From Bacteroidota bacterium (GTDB taxonomy: Bacteria > Bacteroidota > Bacteroidia > Chitinophagales > Saprospiraceae), in NCBI GenBank assembly GCA_020160935.1, contig JAIUPL010000007.1, positions 171,741 through 235,740 on the forward strand: a stretch of 64,000 nucleotides of DNA, given 5' to 3'. The translations under genes were made by a program, and so were the position numbers. The notes under the pieces were generated by a model. The model ran no database searches. It had not been told where the DNA came from and was given only the letters and a program-made list of their open reading frames with translations. Shown one piece after another: positions 50,781 to 58,838 of the stretch (positions within the stretch are counted from its first letter, which is position 1; the number at the start of each line of letters is the position of its first letter).

Positions 50781-51932
50781 TTACAAACGCGGTAGATTTT
50801 TCCAACTTTCTATCGTTGCAAAAGTGCGGACTTGTGTTTCGTCGCCGGCATAAATAGCCAAATTTTGGCCTTTTTGCCGCATTGTGGGTGCAGCAGCACG
50901 GAATGATTGCATTCCTTTAAAAAAGTCAGTCGAGGCTGTATGGCTGTATTTCATTTCATAAAGATGCGTCTGCGTTCCTGCCAGTTCAATTAAATCGACC
51001 TCCGTTTTGTGTGAATCCTGCCAAAAGAAAAACTCGGGCCGGTGGTCAGCATTCAGCCTGTTTTTTAACAATTCCACGATCGCCATATTTTCGAAGAGGC
51101 TGCCTCGTTGGTAGTATTGTTGTACCTGCATAGCATTCTGTATGCCTAATAAATTGCAAAGCAACCCGGTATCATAAAAATACAGCTTGGGCGATTTGGT
51201 CAGCCGTTTATTAAAATTTTCAAAAAAAGGCGGCAATTGAAAAAGAATGTAACTGGCTTCCAGAATGGACAACCAGTTTTTTACGGTTGGTGTGGAAATT
51301 CCTGCTTCTACACTAAGCGATTGCAGGTTGAGCGGTTGCCCAACCCTGCCACAGCAAAGGCGCAAGAAATTTTGAAAAGTGTTCAAATCCTTGATATTCA
51401 ATATGCTGCGCGCGTCTCGTTCTACATACGTCTCTATGTAGTTTTGAAAAAAACGTTCTATCGGCGCTTCCCGATCATACAATGCCGGATAACCGCCCTT
51501 GAAAATGGCATCCTCCAATCGAGCAGGGGGCATTTCTGCATGACTAAGAGGTAATAATCGAAATAAGCCGACCCTTCCCGCAAGGCTTTGTGTGATTTTT
51601 TCTAATAGTAGAAAATTCTGGGAACCTGAAAGAATATACTGCCCCATTATTCTATCTGCATCCGTTTTTGCCTGCAAATAGGAAAATAATTCAGGTACTC
51701 TTTGGGCCTCATCAAAAATTACATGTCGATCATATTGATGTAAAAAACCACGCGGATCGTCCATAAAATAACGGCGATTGTCCAGTTCTTCGAAATTGAC
51801 ATACCTGTATTCGGGGAACATGGTTTTTAGTAGCGTAGTCTTGCCACTCTGACGAGGCCCCGTAACAGATATGACGGGGTAATGCGCGCAGGCGCTTCTG
51901 ATTGGAGCGGTTAATAAACGAGGGATAAACAT
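50781..51932 (-). CDS. AAA ATPase with DUF4143 (archaeal-type ATPase / putative transcriptional regulator)
   Basis: The start is the ATG at 51932 (MFIPRLLTAPIRSACAHY), giving 383 residues; the longer frame overlaps the promoter. The N-terminal AAA-14 ATPase has Walker A GPRQSGKTTLL (about 25-35), Walker B VIFDEAQ and sensor LSGSQNFLLL. The C-terminal DUF4143 region (about 190-345) has a winged-helix-like part (LSVEAGISTPTVKNWLSIL) and a PD-(D/E)xK-like core (EFFFWQDSHKTEVDLI ... LYEMKYS). The family is widespread and mobile, with no settled function. The nuclease-like motif (D-ExK) looks complete. Confidence 0.9.
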   Translation of the reverse strand: MFIPRLLTAPIRSACAHYPVISVTGPRQSGKTTLLKTMFPEYRYVNFEELDNRRYFMDDPRGFLHQYDRHVIFDEAQRVPELFSYLQAKTDADRIMGQYILSGSQNFLLLEKITQSLAGRVGLFRLLPLSHAEMPPARLEDAIFKGGYPALYDREAPIERFFQNYIETYVERDARSILNIKDLNTFQNFLRLCCGRVGQPLNLQSLSVEAGISTPTVKNWLSILEASYILFQLPPFFENFNKRLTKSPKLYFYDTGLLCNLLGIQNAMQVQQYYQRGSLFENMAIVELLKNRLNADHRPEFFFWQDSHKTEVDLIELAGTQTHLYEMKYSHTASTDFFKGMQSFRAAAPTMRQKGQNLAIYAGDETQVRTFATIESWKNLPRL

Positions 51933-51933
51933 T

Positions 51934-51975
51934 TTTTGTGCAAATTTAAAATACAAGTTCGCATTTTGCACAAAA
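51934..51975 (-). promoter_or_regulatory. Promoter inside an 11-bp inverted repeat upstream of the AAA/DUF4143 gene
   Basis: On the minus strand TTTG (51974 to 51971), 22 bases, then TAAATTTG (51948 to 51941), eight bases before the ATG. The perfect repeat TTTTGTGCAAA (51934-51944) / TTTGCACAAAA (51965-51975) overlaps both elements. A second repeat, TGTTACACC/GGTGTAACA (51997-52005, 52013-52021), lies just upstream. Confidence 0.65.
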
Positions 51976-52126
51976 GGATGAATTTTTTGTCTGTAATGTT
52001 ACACCTTGGTTTGGTGTAACACGTATAAATCTTTGAAATATGCGGGAACTACGAAACGGAAATATTCTTCAGGTAACACCCAATAAAATACAAAATCCCC
52101 AACCTTGGCTTTCGCTAAATTCATAT

Positions 52127-52159
52127 ACAAATGCCATTGTTAGCGTCTTCGACAACGAT
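52127..52159. repeat. Second copy of the ACAAATGCCATTGTT motif
   Basis: ACAAATGCCATTGTTAGCG, TCTTCGACAACGAT matches 49235-49267 at nearly all positions. Here the stem is decayed (AGCG/CGAC). Apart from this and the 51997-52021 repeat, the 51976-52162 gap holds nothing recognisable. Confidence 0.7.
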
Positions 52160-52162
52160 ATA

Positions 52163-52214
52163 AAATAAACAACAAAGCCTGACGGGAATCATCCCGCCAG
52201 GCTTTGTTTATTTC
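52163..52214 (-). terminator. Terminator of the OmpA-like gene
   Basis: On the minus strand AAATAAACAAAGCCTGGCGG pairs with CCGTCAGGCTTTGTTGTTTATTT, a stem of more than 17 bp with a T-rich tail. It sits about 20 bases after the OmpA stop. The A-run on the other side makes it potentially bidirectional. Confidence 0.85.
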
Positions 52215-52233
52215 ACAAAACCTGTCTCAGGTC

Positions 52234-53736
52234 TTATTTCACATACAATTCAAACACCACGCGGCGGTTTTCCTTGCGGCCGGCGGCGGTTTTGTTGTCG
52301 CCAACAGGTTGTGTTTCGCCGAAGCCAGCATACGCCATGCGGCTGGCAGCGATGCCTTTGCTCACAAGGTAGTCGTAGCAGGTTTTAGCGCGGCGCTGCG
52401 ACAGGTCCATGTTCATTTTGTCGTCGCCCTGGTTGTCGGTGTGGCCGTTGATATTCAGGCTGTATTCCGGATACTGGTTCATCACGGAAACTACTTCATC
52501 GAGAACGGCATTCGAAGATTTCAGCAGGGTAGCCTTGCCGGATTCAAACTGAACGAGTTTGATGGCGCGTTCCAGTTTGGCCTTGTCTTCTTTTTTGATT
52601 TCAGGGCAGCCTTTCAGTGCGGCAACGCCGGGTTTGTCCGGGCAACGGTCCTCGTTGTCGTAGATACCGTCCTTGTCCGTATCCGGGCAGCCTTTGTGGG
52701 CGGTGCTACCTGCTTTATCTGGGCAAGCATCGTCGCGGTCCGCTACGGAGTCGCCATCGCGGTCGGGGCAGCCTTTTGCGCTGGCCACACCTTTTTCGGT
52801 CGGGCAGGCGTCGTCTTTATCAAGAATGCCGTCGCCGTCTTTGTCGAGGATCGGGCAGCCGTTGTTGCTGGCCGGGCCTGCTTCGCGCGGGCATTTGTCT
52901 TGCGCGTCTGCGATGCCGTCGTTGTCCGTATCCGGGCAGCCACGGAAGGCAGCCAGGCCTTTTTCAGTGGGGCAGGCGTCATCGGCATCGGTGATACCGT
53001 CGCCGTCAGCATCCGGGCAGCCCATCATGCTTTCGAGGCCGGCTACATCGGGGCATTTGTCGTCGCCATCGGCAACGCCGTCATTGTCGCGGTCGGGGCA
53101 ACCTTTGAGGGCTGCCAGGCCGAACACATCGGGGCATTTGTCTTCAGCGTCGGTCACGCCGTCTTTGTCGCGATCCGGTGGAGCGGGTTCGCCGAAGTAG
53201 GCCGTGAAGCCGATGCCATGCTGCCAACCCGGACGGTTTTCGATGGAGAAACGGTATTGGCTCTGCACGTTGATGCTGAAATTAGGCGCCACCATGAAGT
53301 TGAGGCCTACACCGGCAGGGATATTGAAATCGCCGCTTCTTTTGTCGAAGTTGTAGGTAGTACCGAGGCCGAGGTGCAGCGAAGGGCTGAAGAAACTGCC
53401 GTATTTGAACAGGTTTTCCTGCAGCAGCACGTCGAGGTTGGCGAGCACTTCACCGCGGTTGCGCTGGGTGCTGTTGGCCGAACGGTTGAGCAGGCCTACT
53501 TTAACCGGTACGACCAGCCAGGTATGGCCATCGAGGCGGCGGTTGTAGCCGATTTCGACACCGCGTGGAACGGCGTAACTGAAAATTTCACTCCAGTTGT
53601 CCCAGGTCGGGTTCGGGTTTTCATAATTGTACCAAAGGGTACGCATCGTCATGCCGTTGAGCGGTTGCGCGAAGGCATCCTGCTGCGTGAGCAGCAACAC
53701 AGCGGCGAAACAAAAAGCAGTAAATAATTGCTTCAT
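52234..53736 (-). CDS. OmpA-family protein with thrombospondin type 3 repeats
   Basis: The start is set at the ATG at 53736 (MKQLFTAFCFAAVLLLTQQDAFAQ, signal peptide), giving 500 residues; an in-frame ATG at 53748 is also possible. The N-terminal beta-barrel part (about 25-200) is followed by seven or so TSP3-type calcium-binding repeats (about 205-370, DxDxDG patterns such as DRDKDGVTDAEDKCP), then an OmpA C-terminal peptidoglycan-binding domain (about 385-500, LNINGHTDNQGDDKMN and LSQRRAKTCYDYLVSKGI). It tethers outer membrane to peptidoglycan and may be a structural or gliding-associated protein. It is commonly abundant in this phylum. Confidence 0.94.
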   Translation of the reverse strand: MKQLFTAFCFAAVLLLTQQDAFAQPLNGMTMRTLWYNYENPNPTWDNWSEIFSYAVPRGVEIGYNRRLDGHTWLVVPVKVGLLNRSANSTQRNRGEVLANLDVLLQENLFKYGSFFSPSLHLGLGTTYNFDKRSGDFNIPAGVGLNFMVAPNFSINVQSQYRFSIENRPGWQHGIGFTAYFGEPAPPDRDKDGVTDAEDKCPDVFGLAALKGCPDRDNDGVADGDDKCPDVAGLESMMGCPDADGDGITDADDACPTEKGLAAFRGCPDTDNDGIADAQDKCPREAGPASNNGCPILDKDGDGILDKDDACPTEKGVASAKGCPDRDGDSVADRDDACPDKAGSTAHKGCPDTDKDGIYDNEDRCPDKPGVAALKGCPEIKKEDKAKLERAIKLVQFESGKATLLKSSNAVLDEVVSVMNQYPEYSLNINGHTDNQGDDKMNMDLSQRRAKTCYDYLVSKGIAASRMAYAGFGETQPVGDNKTAAGRKENRRVVFELYVK

Positions 53737-53810
53737 ACGTTTTGTCATTTTGTGAAAGGTCTGTTTGATCGGAGCGGGAAGGATGTCCTGATTAGAAACG
53801 GTTGCTTTTA

Positions 53811-53845
53811 CAAATTTTAACACAGTCAGAATATGTTAAAATTTG
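53811..53845. promoter_or_regulatory. 12-bp perfect inverted repeat upstream of the OmpA-like gene
   Basis: CAAATTTTAACA (53811-53822) and TGTTAAAATTTG (53834-53845) are perfect reverse complements, 11 bases apart, about 75 bases before the start codon. Read on the minus strand, TAAAATTTG is close to a -7 element. A repressor or activator site is possible. Confidence 0.5.
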
Positions 53846-53968
53846 ACAGGGCAATGTTAATGGTTTTCCGCCAATCGGTATGTTGAAAACTCGTTTTTTC
53901 AGAAAAAACAGCCGCTCCAGCGTCGAATTGGTAGTTCATACGCGAAAAGGAGATTGTGGTCACAAAAT

Positions 53969-54024
53969 GCAAGAGGCAAAATGCAAGAGGCAAAATGCAA
54001 GGGGCAAGAGGCAAGGGGCAAACT
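53969..54024. repeat. GCAAGAG/GCAAAAT heptamer array after the subtilase gene
   Basis: Eight heptamers in order: GCAAGAG, GCAAAAT, GCAAGAG, GCAAAAT, GCAAGGG, GCAAGAG, GCAAGGG, GCAAACT. The last overlaps the minus-strand TAG stop of the peptidase gene. No inverted arm was found. The remaining 53846-53968 gap shows nothing else. Confidence 0.9.
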
Positions 54025-56047
54025 ACAGCCGTTTTTTCAACTGCACAGAAATGGCTTCTATGGTTTTGCCTGAATTTTTATCCGTACCGCAAAATTGCCC
54101 GTTGCGGGCGGTAGCGTGTGTGGCTGCGCCTTTGAGGCGTGCGGAATACACCACATCGAATTGTTTGGCGCCTGTGCCCTGCAATTCCACAGCAAATCCG
54201 ATGACGCGCTGGCGGCTATTGGCGGCGCCGACAAAAACACCCTGGGTGCGGTTCTGCACGATACCCAGGCCTGGCACGTTTACCCGATACAACAGGCGCA
54301 GGTTTTTGGCGGCGGGTTCCAGTTTCAGGCTCATACCCAGCACTTTTTGAGGGGGTTCTGTCACACCTGTCATCTGGCCTTCGGGAAGCAAGGGCTGCTC
54401 TCCGATTTTTGTCAGTTTGACCTGGCCCGCAATGACAGGCCCGGAAGCAGGCAGGAGGCTTTTTTGCGCATTCACAACAGCCACACTGGCATCGATACGG
54501 CCATACCCATACCAGACACTGTGACCATTTTCATCGTATTCACCTTCTTTTTTATCAATTTTCTGGCAAGAAACTCGAATCAGGTCTTTCACTTCGTCGG
54601 GCGTCAGGGCCGGATTGATGGCTAATATCAGCGCCACAATACCGGCCATGCCAGGGCAGGCGCCGGAAGTGCCGCCAAAACTGTTGGCATAATCGCCGGT
54701 ATCGTACCCTGGTTTTTGAAGGCGGTCGGTGGTGCGCAGACCTTCGCTCAGCGGCGCAGCGTGTTTGAATGGTTTCCAGCCAAAGTCACCGCTGGGAAAA
54801 CTCACCCAAATGCCGTCGCCATAGTCGCTGTACACGCTTCGGCGGCTGGTATCATTGCAGGCTGCCACGGCAATGACGCCTGGGTAACTGCTGTATCCAT
54901 CGTATTTGATGTCTTCGTTGCCATTGCCGGCGGCAAAAAGGATGACGCAGCCTTTGCCGCCTCGGCCTTTTGTGCGGGCGTATTCGAGGGAGAGTCGCGT
55001 GCTGTCGGGCAGGGCCGTCAGGCGCTTGTGTACCGGGTCGGAAGGGTTCCACCATTCGCCATCAGTAGGCCCCCAGGAGCAGGAAATGACGTCGGCGCCG
55101 TGGTCGGCAGCCCAGGCAAAAGCCATGGCTTCGGCCATGCTGCCGAGGCCGCTGCGCAGTCGAATGGGCATCAATTGCGCTTCGGGCGCCGTGCCGCTGG
55201 CGCCATCCTTTAGTCCCGAAGCGCAGGCCATACCGGCACAGGCGGTGCCGTGGTTGTCGTTCGGGTCTTTCGGGCGGGCATCTTCCAGGTTTTGGGTGGC
55301 GTCGAAGGGGTGCACGATACGTCCGGCGAATTCAGGGTGATCCACATCCACACCGTCGTCAATAATGGCGATGGTAACGCCTTTGCCACGTGTGCGTTCC
55401 CAGGCGGCTTCTATATTGACATGCGCATCGACGGATTTGCCGTTGATGGTCGTTTTACTCAAATGCCATTGCAGGGGATGGATGGTTTTAAAACGGCGCT
55501 CCTGCACCAGTTCGGGGTGGCAGTATTCGACCGGTTTTTCCTGTAGCAGTTGTTCGGCAATGTGAAACACTTCCAACCCGGTGCCTTCGCTGGCCTGCAC
55601 GAAATAGGAATTGGGGGCAAAGGGTAATTTGGATTTTACCTTCAGTTGGTATTTGTCCAAAACTGTCTGGCACTCCGTCTCGGGCACACTGTCCTTGAAC
55701 TTTACAAAGAAATTCTCGGTGTACAACATGACCTCACCCGATTTGGCGTCCTGTAGCACGCGTCCGGCAAATCGAATGCTGTCCTCCTGTTTGAGGGCTG
55801 CCCGTGCTTCATCGCGTCGACTCATCGTCGATTCAAGGCCTTCGGCATCGGCTACGCGCCGCACGGTAACACCTGCTTCCGGAAACGCCGCCACTTCGGG
55901 TGTGCCTGCCACCAGTTCGCGGCTTTTACTGCTCAAAGGAGCGCTTTCCAGGTTTTTATTGCCTTTTGTACGAATGGCCACCAGATCGGGGCTTTCTACC
56001 AGTTGGATGGTTTTACCTTTTTTGCCGCCGTATTTTACCTTGTACAT
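54023..56047 (-). CDS. S8-family serine peptidase (subtilase) without signal peptide
   Basis: The 674-residue protein has the complete subtilisin triad: Asp230 (AIIDDGVDVDHPEF), His266 (DNHGTACAGM) and Ser461 (GGTSGACPGMAG), plus oxyanion Asn375 (AAGNGNED). An N-terminal inhibitor- or prodomain-like region (1-200) precedes it, and a C-terminal beta region (about 530-674) follows. No signal peptide is visible (MYKVKYGGKKGKTIQLVES), and no T9SS tail, so it is either cytoplasmic or exported by another route. Two further minus-strand genes (LDT-like and three-helix membrane protein) lie upstream in the same direction, each separated by hairpin arrays. Confidence 0.93.
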   Translation of the reverse strand: MYKVKYGGKKGKTIQLVESPDLVAIRTKGNKNLESAPLSSKSRELVAGTPEVAAFPEAGVTVRRVADAEGLESTMSRRDEARAALKQEDSIRFAGRVLQDAKSGEVMLYTENFFVKFKDSVPETECQTVLDKYQLKVKSKLPFAPNSYFVQASEGTGLEVFHIAEQLLQEKPVEYCHPELVQERRFKTIHPLQWHLSKTTINGKSVDAHVNIEAAWERTRGKGVTIAIIDDGVDVDHPEFAGRIVHPFDATQNLEDARPKDPNDNHGTACAGMACASGLKDGASGTAPEAQLMPIRLRSGLGSMAEAMAFAWAADHGADVISCSWGPTDGEWWNPSDPVHKRLTALPDSTRLSLEYARTKGRGGKGCVILFAAGNGNEDIKYDGYSSYPGVIAVAACNDTSRRSVYSDYGDGIWVSFPSGDFGWKPFKHAAPLSEGLRTTDRLQKPGYDTGDYANSFGGTSGACPGMAGIVALILAINPALTPDEVKDLIRVSCQKIDKKEGEYDENGHSVWYGYGRIDASVAVVNAQKSLLPASGPVIAGQVKLTKIGEQPLLPEGQMTGVTEPPQKVLGMSLKLEPAAKNLRLLYRVNVPGLGIVQNRTQGVFVGAANSRQRVIGFAVELQGTGAKQFDVVYSARLKGAATHATARNGQFCGTDKNSGKTIEAISVQLKKRL

Positions 56048-56049
56048 GT

Positions 56050-56480
56050 TGGTTATCAGTTATTGGTTATTGGTTATTGGTTATTGGGGGGGGTAAGGGT
56101 TGGTTGGTTTTTCAGGCTGGGCGGCTCGGGGAGGGGATATGGTTGAGGGTCTGAGATAGTGGAGGAGTTGAGATAGTTGAGGGGTTGAGATAGTGGAGGA
56201 GTTGAGATAGTTGAGGGGTTGAGGCTGGCAATGCAGCATGACAGCAACAGGCTGCGAAAAACCTTAAAAAACTCGGGATGACACACTTTTCATTTGTGTT
56301 CCAATAAAAAACAGTCCAAATCAACAGAGACGATGAATCTCAACCCCTCAACTATCTCAACCCCTCAACCCCTCAACTATCTCAACTCCTCAACCATATC
56401 CCTCCCTGAGCTTCCCAGCCTGAAAAACCAACCACCCCTTACCCACCCCCAATAACCCATAACTCAATAACCAATTACTA
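56050..56480. repeat. GTTATTGG/GTTGAG nested element with conserved core, copy 2
   Basis: Outer GGTTATT heptamers, then GGGGTAAGGGTTGGTTGGTT, then GAGTTGAGATAG units on the left; complementary right arms end in CCAATTACTA, where the LDT-like stop TAG lies. The loop carries the core at 56221-56342, nearly identical to 24021-24137. Total about 430 bp with no gene. Confidence 0.92.
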
Positions 56481-57440
56481 ACTCCGAAGTTCGTCGCCCG
56501 GAATCACCGTGGATACAAACCGGTAGTTGGGATTCATGGTATATCGGACATCCGATTTAACAGTGCCGAGGAAAGCGAGGTGTTCGCCCCATTCGCGGCC
56601 AACGAGGCACCCCGCACTCCAGTCGCCCACCGTCATGGTTTTCACAGTAGTGGAATGCTGGTTGATGCCGAAGTCATTGCCCACAAAAATTTTGTCGCCG
56701 GTGCGGAACCCGTTCCCGTCTTTGTCGCGGTGAACGCGGATGTTTTCGGCCTGGCAGAGCGCCACCTGTTTGGCTTTGTGCATGCCTACTTTCCAGGATT
56801 TATACTGTCCAAATGCAATGCGTGCGATGCCCAGCGGATGCGGTTTAGAGCGCACAGGAATGCCTGGTTCGGTGGTCGCGTCGAAATTGTGCACCATTTC
56901 GGGTTGTCCGCCCGGGCGAATGCGGATGATCATTCGGCGGTCATTCCACTGGTTGGCAGCATCCTGAAAAGTAGTGCCTTCGGCGTTCATGCCTTCCACA
57001 TACACGATGTTATACATATTGGGGCTGCGCGCAATCCAGTATTTTTTACTGTCCATGTACCGCAGGATGCGTTTGGCGAGCAGCACATCGGGGCTGTCAC
57101 CGGGCGCGGGGGTCATGGATATGGGCAGGTGTGTATCGGCAGAAAACAATTGGAGAGCCAGCAGCCATTCATGCCTGATTTGTCCGTCGAAAAAGTACGG
57201 GATACCTGCCAGTCGGGAAAATTCGAATATGGCAGTCATTGAACTGGCCCCCAAAGCGCCATCGGCTTTGGCAGTAGGGCCAAAAGGTTTGGTGATGCTG
57301 CCGTTGATAACAGGATCCAGCAGGCCCAGGTCGCACAGGCGAGTCTGAATTTCAAGTGCAGCAGGCTGGTTTTCCGGCAAGTTGAGGTTGCGGATGGTGG
57401 TGTCGCCACCACGGGCGATGAGTTGTTGTAAGGTGTTCAT
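56478..57440 (-). CDS. Peptidoglycan-binding and L,D-transpeptidase-like (YkuD-type) protein
   Basis: The 320-residue protein has an N-terminal peptidoglycan-binding-like helical domain (about 1-95, LEIQTRLCDLGLLDPVING and GALGASSMTAIFEFSRLAG). Its C-terminal half resembles the L,D-transpeptidase catalytic core: His262 (GINQHSTTV) and Cys278 in SAGCLVG, matching the HX(n)SxGC pattern. No signal peptide is visible, as in the neighbouring subtilase. It could cleave or crosslink peptidoglycan or another substrate. The similarity is from motifs only; alternative papain-like folds cannot be excluded. Confidence 0.65.
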   Translation of the reverse strand: MNTLQQLIARGGDTTIRNLNLPENQPAALEIQTRLCDLGLLDPVINGSITKPFGPTAKADGALGASSMTAIFEFSRLAGIPYFFDGQIRHEWLLALQLFSADTHLPISMTPAPGDSPDVLLAKRILRYMDSKKYWIARSPNMYNIVYVEGMNAEGTTFQDAANQWNDRRMIIRIRPGGQPEMVHNFDATTEPGIPVRSKPHPLGIARIAFGQYKSWKVGMHKAKQVALCQAENIRVHRDKDGNGFRTGDKIFVGNDFGINQHSTTVKTMTVGDWSAGCLVGREWGEHLAFLGTVKSDVRYTMNPNYRFVSTVIPGDELRS

Positions 57441-57456
57441 TGGGTATTGGATTTAT

Positions 57457-57594
57457 GGTGAGTGGTGAGTGGTGAGTAGTGAGTAGTGAGTGGTGAGTGG
57501 TGAGTTGTGAGTGGTGAGTAGGATTTAACTTTTCTTACCACTCACCACTCACCACTCACTACTCACCACTCACCACTCACCACTCACTACTCAC
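57457..57594. repeat. GTGAGTG/GTGAGTA hairpin between two minus-strand genes
   Basis: The left arm GGTGAGTGGTGAGTAGTGAG and further units pair with right-arm CACTACTCACCACTCACC-type units. The loop is only about 15 bases (AGGATTTAACTTTTC). The TGA stop of the membrane-protein gene is the first part of the array (AAG TGA GTAG on the minus strand). It is the same unit family as at 22874-23036. Confidence 0.93.
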
Positions 57595-58637
57595 TTTTTC
57601 GGTTTCGCTGCTTTTTTCGGTGCAGGCAGGCTTTCCAGTACGCTGTCGCTGGGGGCAGTGGTAAGGGCGCCGCCGGTGCTAACCGATGTTTGCGAAGGGG
57701 CCGGGGTTGTTTGAGTGATGGTAGTGGTAGTGATAGGTGGTTGCGAGGGTGGCGGACCAGAAGCACGCAGGCTGACTAGTTTGCGCAGCATTTCAAACCA
57801 GAATGTAGCGCCCAGCGAAATGCCCAGGGCGGTAGTCAGCCAGCCGATAATTTTGTACAGCCACCATTTCCCGTCGGCTTGTTGCCAGTCGACAGTGCTC
57901 CAGCCGAGGCCGAGCGGAGATTCGAGTGCAGCGATGTTGTCGTTGACCAGTGCGCTGACTTTTTGTTTTACTTCGGCAATGTCCGGATTGTCGAGGTTGG
58001 GCGCGGTCGGGGCGGGCTGGGTGTTGACAAATGTGGTAGCCTGGTCGGCAATCATGTTGCTGAGCGTGGAATTGATGCTCAGGCTGTGGTAGATGTTGAT
58101 CACATCGGCATTGAACACGACAGCCAGCGCCAGGCCGATTCCCACCAGCCAGCGCTGTGAAGTGCGTTTGTAAGCGCCAGAAGCGCGGTCCATCACTTCG
58201 TTGAACCAGTCTTCGAGTTTCTTTTTAAAATCGATGAGTTCGCCATTGGTCTGGCGGTACAGAAACTGGGCGAGTTTTTTGGAAGGGCCCTCGGGTAGTC
58301 CTGCAATGGCCGCTTCCAGGTCGGCGCGGTTGTCGATTTCCATCATATCCAGCAGGATGGAACTGAAGGTGCCGGCGCCTAGATAAGAAGGCAGGGCACG
58401 TTTTTTACCGTTTATTTTGGTGCGTTCCTTGGAGCCAGCGGCCAGTTGCTGAAAGAAAGGATGGGAAATAAAATCGTCGGTAGCGCCGGCACCGATCATG
58501 CCTTTGATGGCACGGATCAGTTGCTGGCCCCGCAAGGACAGATACCCGGCGATCAGTTCGAGGATGGAAGAAGCCAACAGGCTAAACAACAGCATCACGA
58601 ATACGATGCCGATGATGGTGGAAAGGATTGCAATCAT
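57591..58637 (-). CDS. Three-helix membrane protein of unknown function
   Basis: The 348-residue protein has predicted TM helices at about 1-29, 163-183 and 259-279, with a conserved internal pattern: HPFFQQLA, ALPSYLGAGTFSSILLDMM, LEDWFNEVMDRASGAYKR, FNADVINIYH and LGISLGATFWFEMLRKLVSLRASG. I recall this pattern from a widespread, unnamed bacterial membrane family. The tail (about 300-348) is Pro/Thr/Ser-rich and ends basic (KKAAKPKK). There is no catalytic motif. It is upstream of the LDT-like and S8 genes in the same direction. Confidence 0.75.
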   Translation of the reverse strand: MIAILSTIIGIVFVMLLFSLLASSILELIAGYLSLRGQQLIRAIKGMIGAGATDDFISHPFFQQLAAGSKERTKINGKKRALPSYLGAGTFSSILLDMMEIDNRADLEAAIAGLPEGPSKKLAQFLYRQTNGELIDFKKKLEDWFNEVMDRASGAYKRTSQRWLVGIGLALAVVFNADVINIYHSLSINSTLSNMIADQATTFVNTQPAPTAPNLDNPDIAEVKQKVSALVNDNIAALESPLGLGWSTVDWQQADGKWWLYKIIGWLTTALGISLGATFWFEMLRKLVSLRASGPPPSQPPITTTTITQTTPAPSQTSVSTGGALTTAPSDSVLESLPAPKKAAKPKK

Positions 58638-58730
58638 ACAGGTTAAAAAGGCAAAATGTTTGAGGCCTTAAAAGTGCAGGTTTTAGCGGAATATTTCTGT
58701 TTGGAGCGATTAATTCCCGATTATTTTTTA

Positions 58731-58838
58731 GAGTTGAGGGGTTGAGCGTTGAGTGTGCGCTGCTCTTGATTTCGGTAGATAATTCTGGCCAAAATAACAA
58801 ACTCTCCCCTCAACTCCTCAACCCCTCAACCTTCCTCA
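58731..58838. repeat. GTTGAGGG hairpin at the end of the predicted outer-membrane protein gene
   Basis: GAGTTGAGGGGTTGAGCGTTGAG (left) pairs with CTCCCCTCAACTCCTCAACC (right). The TGA stop of the outer-membrane protein gene at 58836-58838 continues GGAAGGTTGAGGGG on the minus strand. The loop is about 50 bases of unique sequence. Confidence 0.88.
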
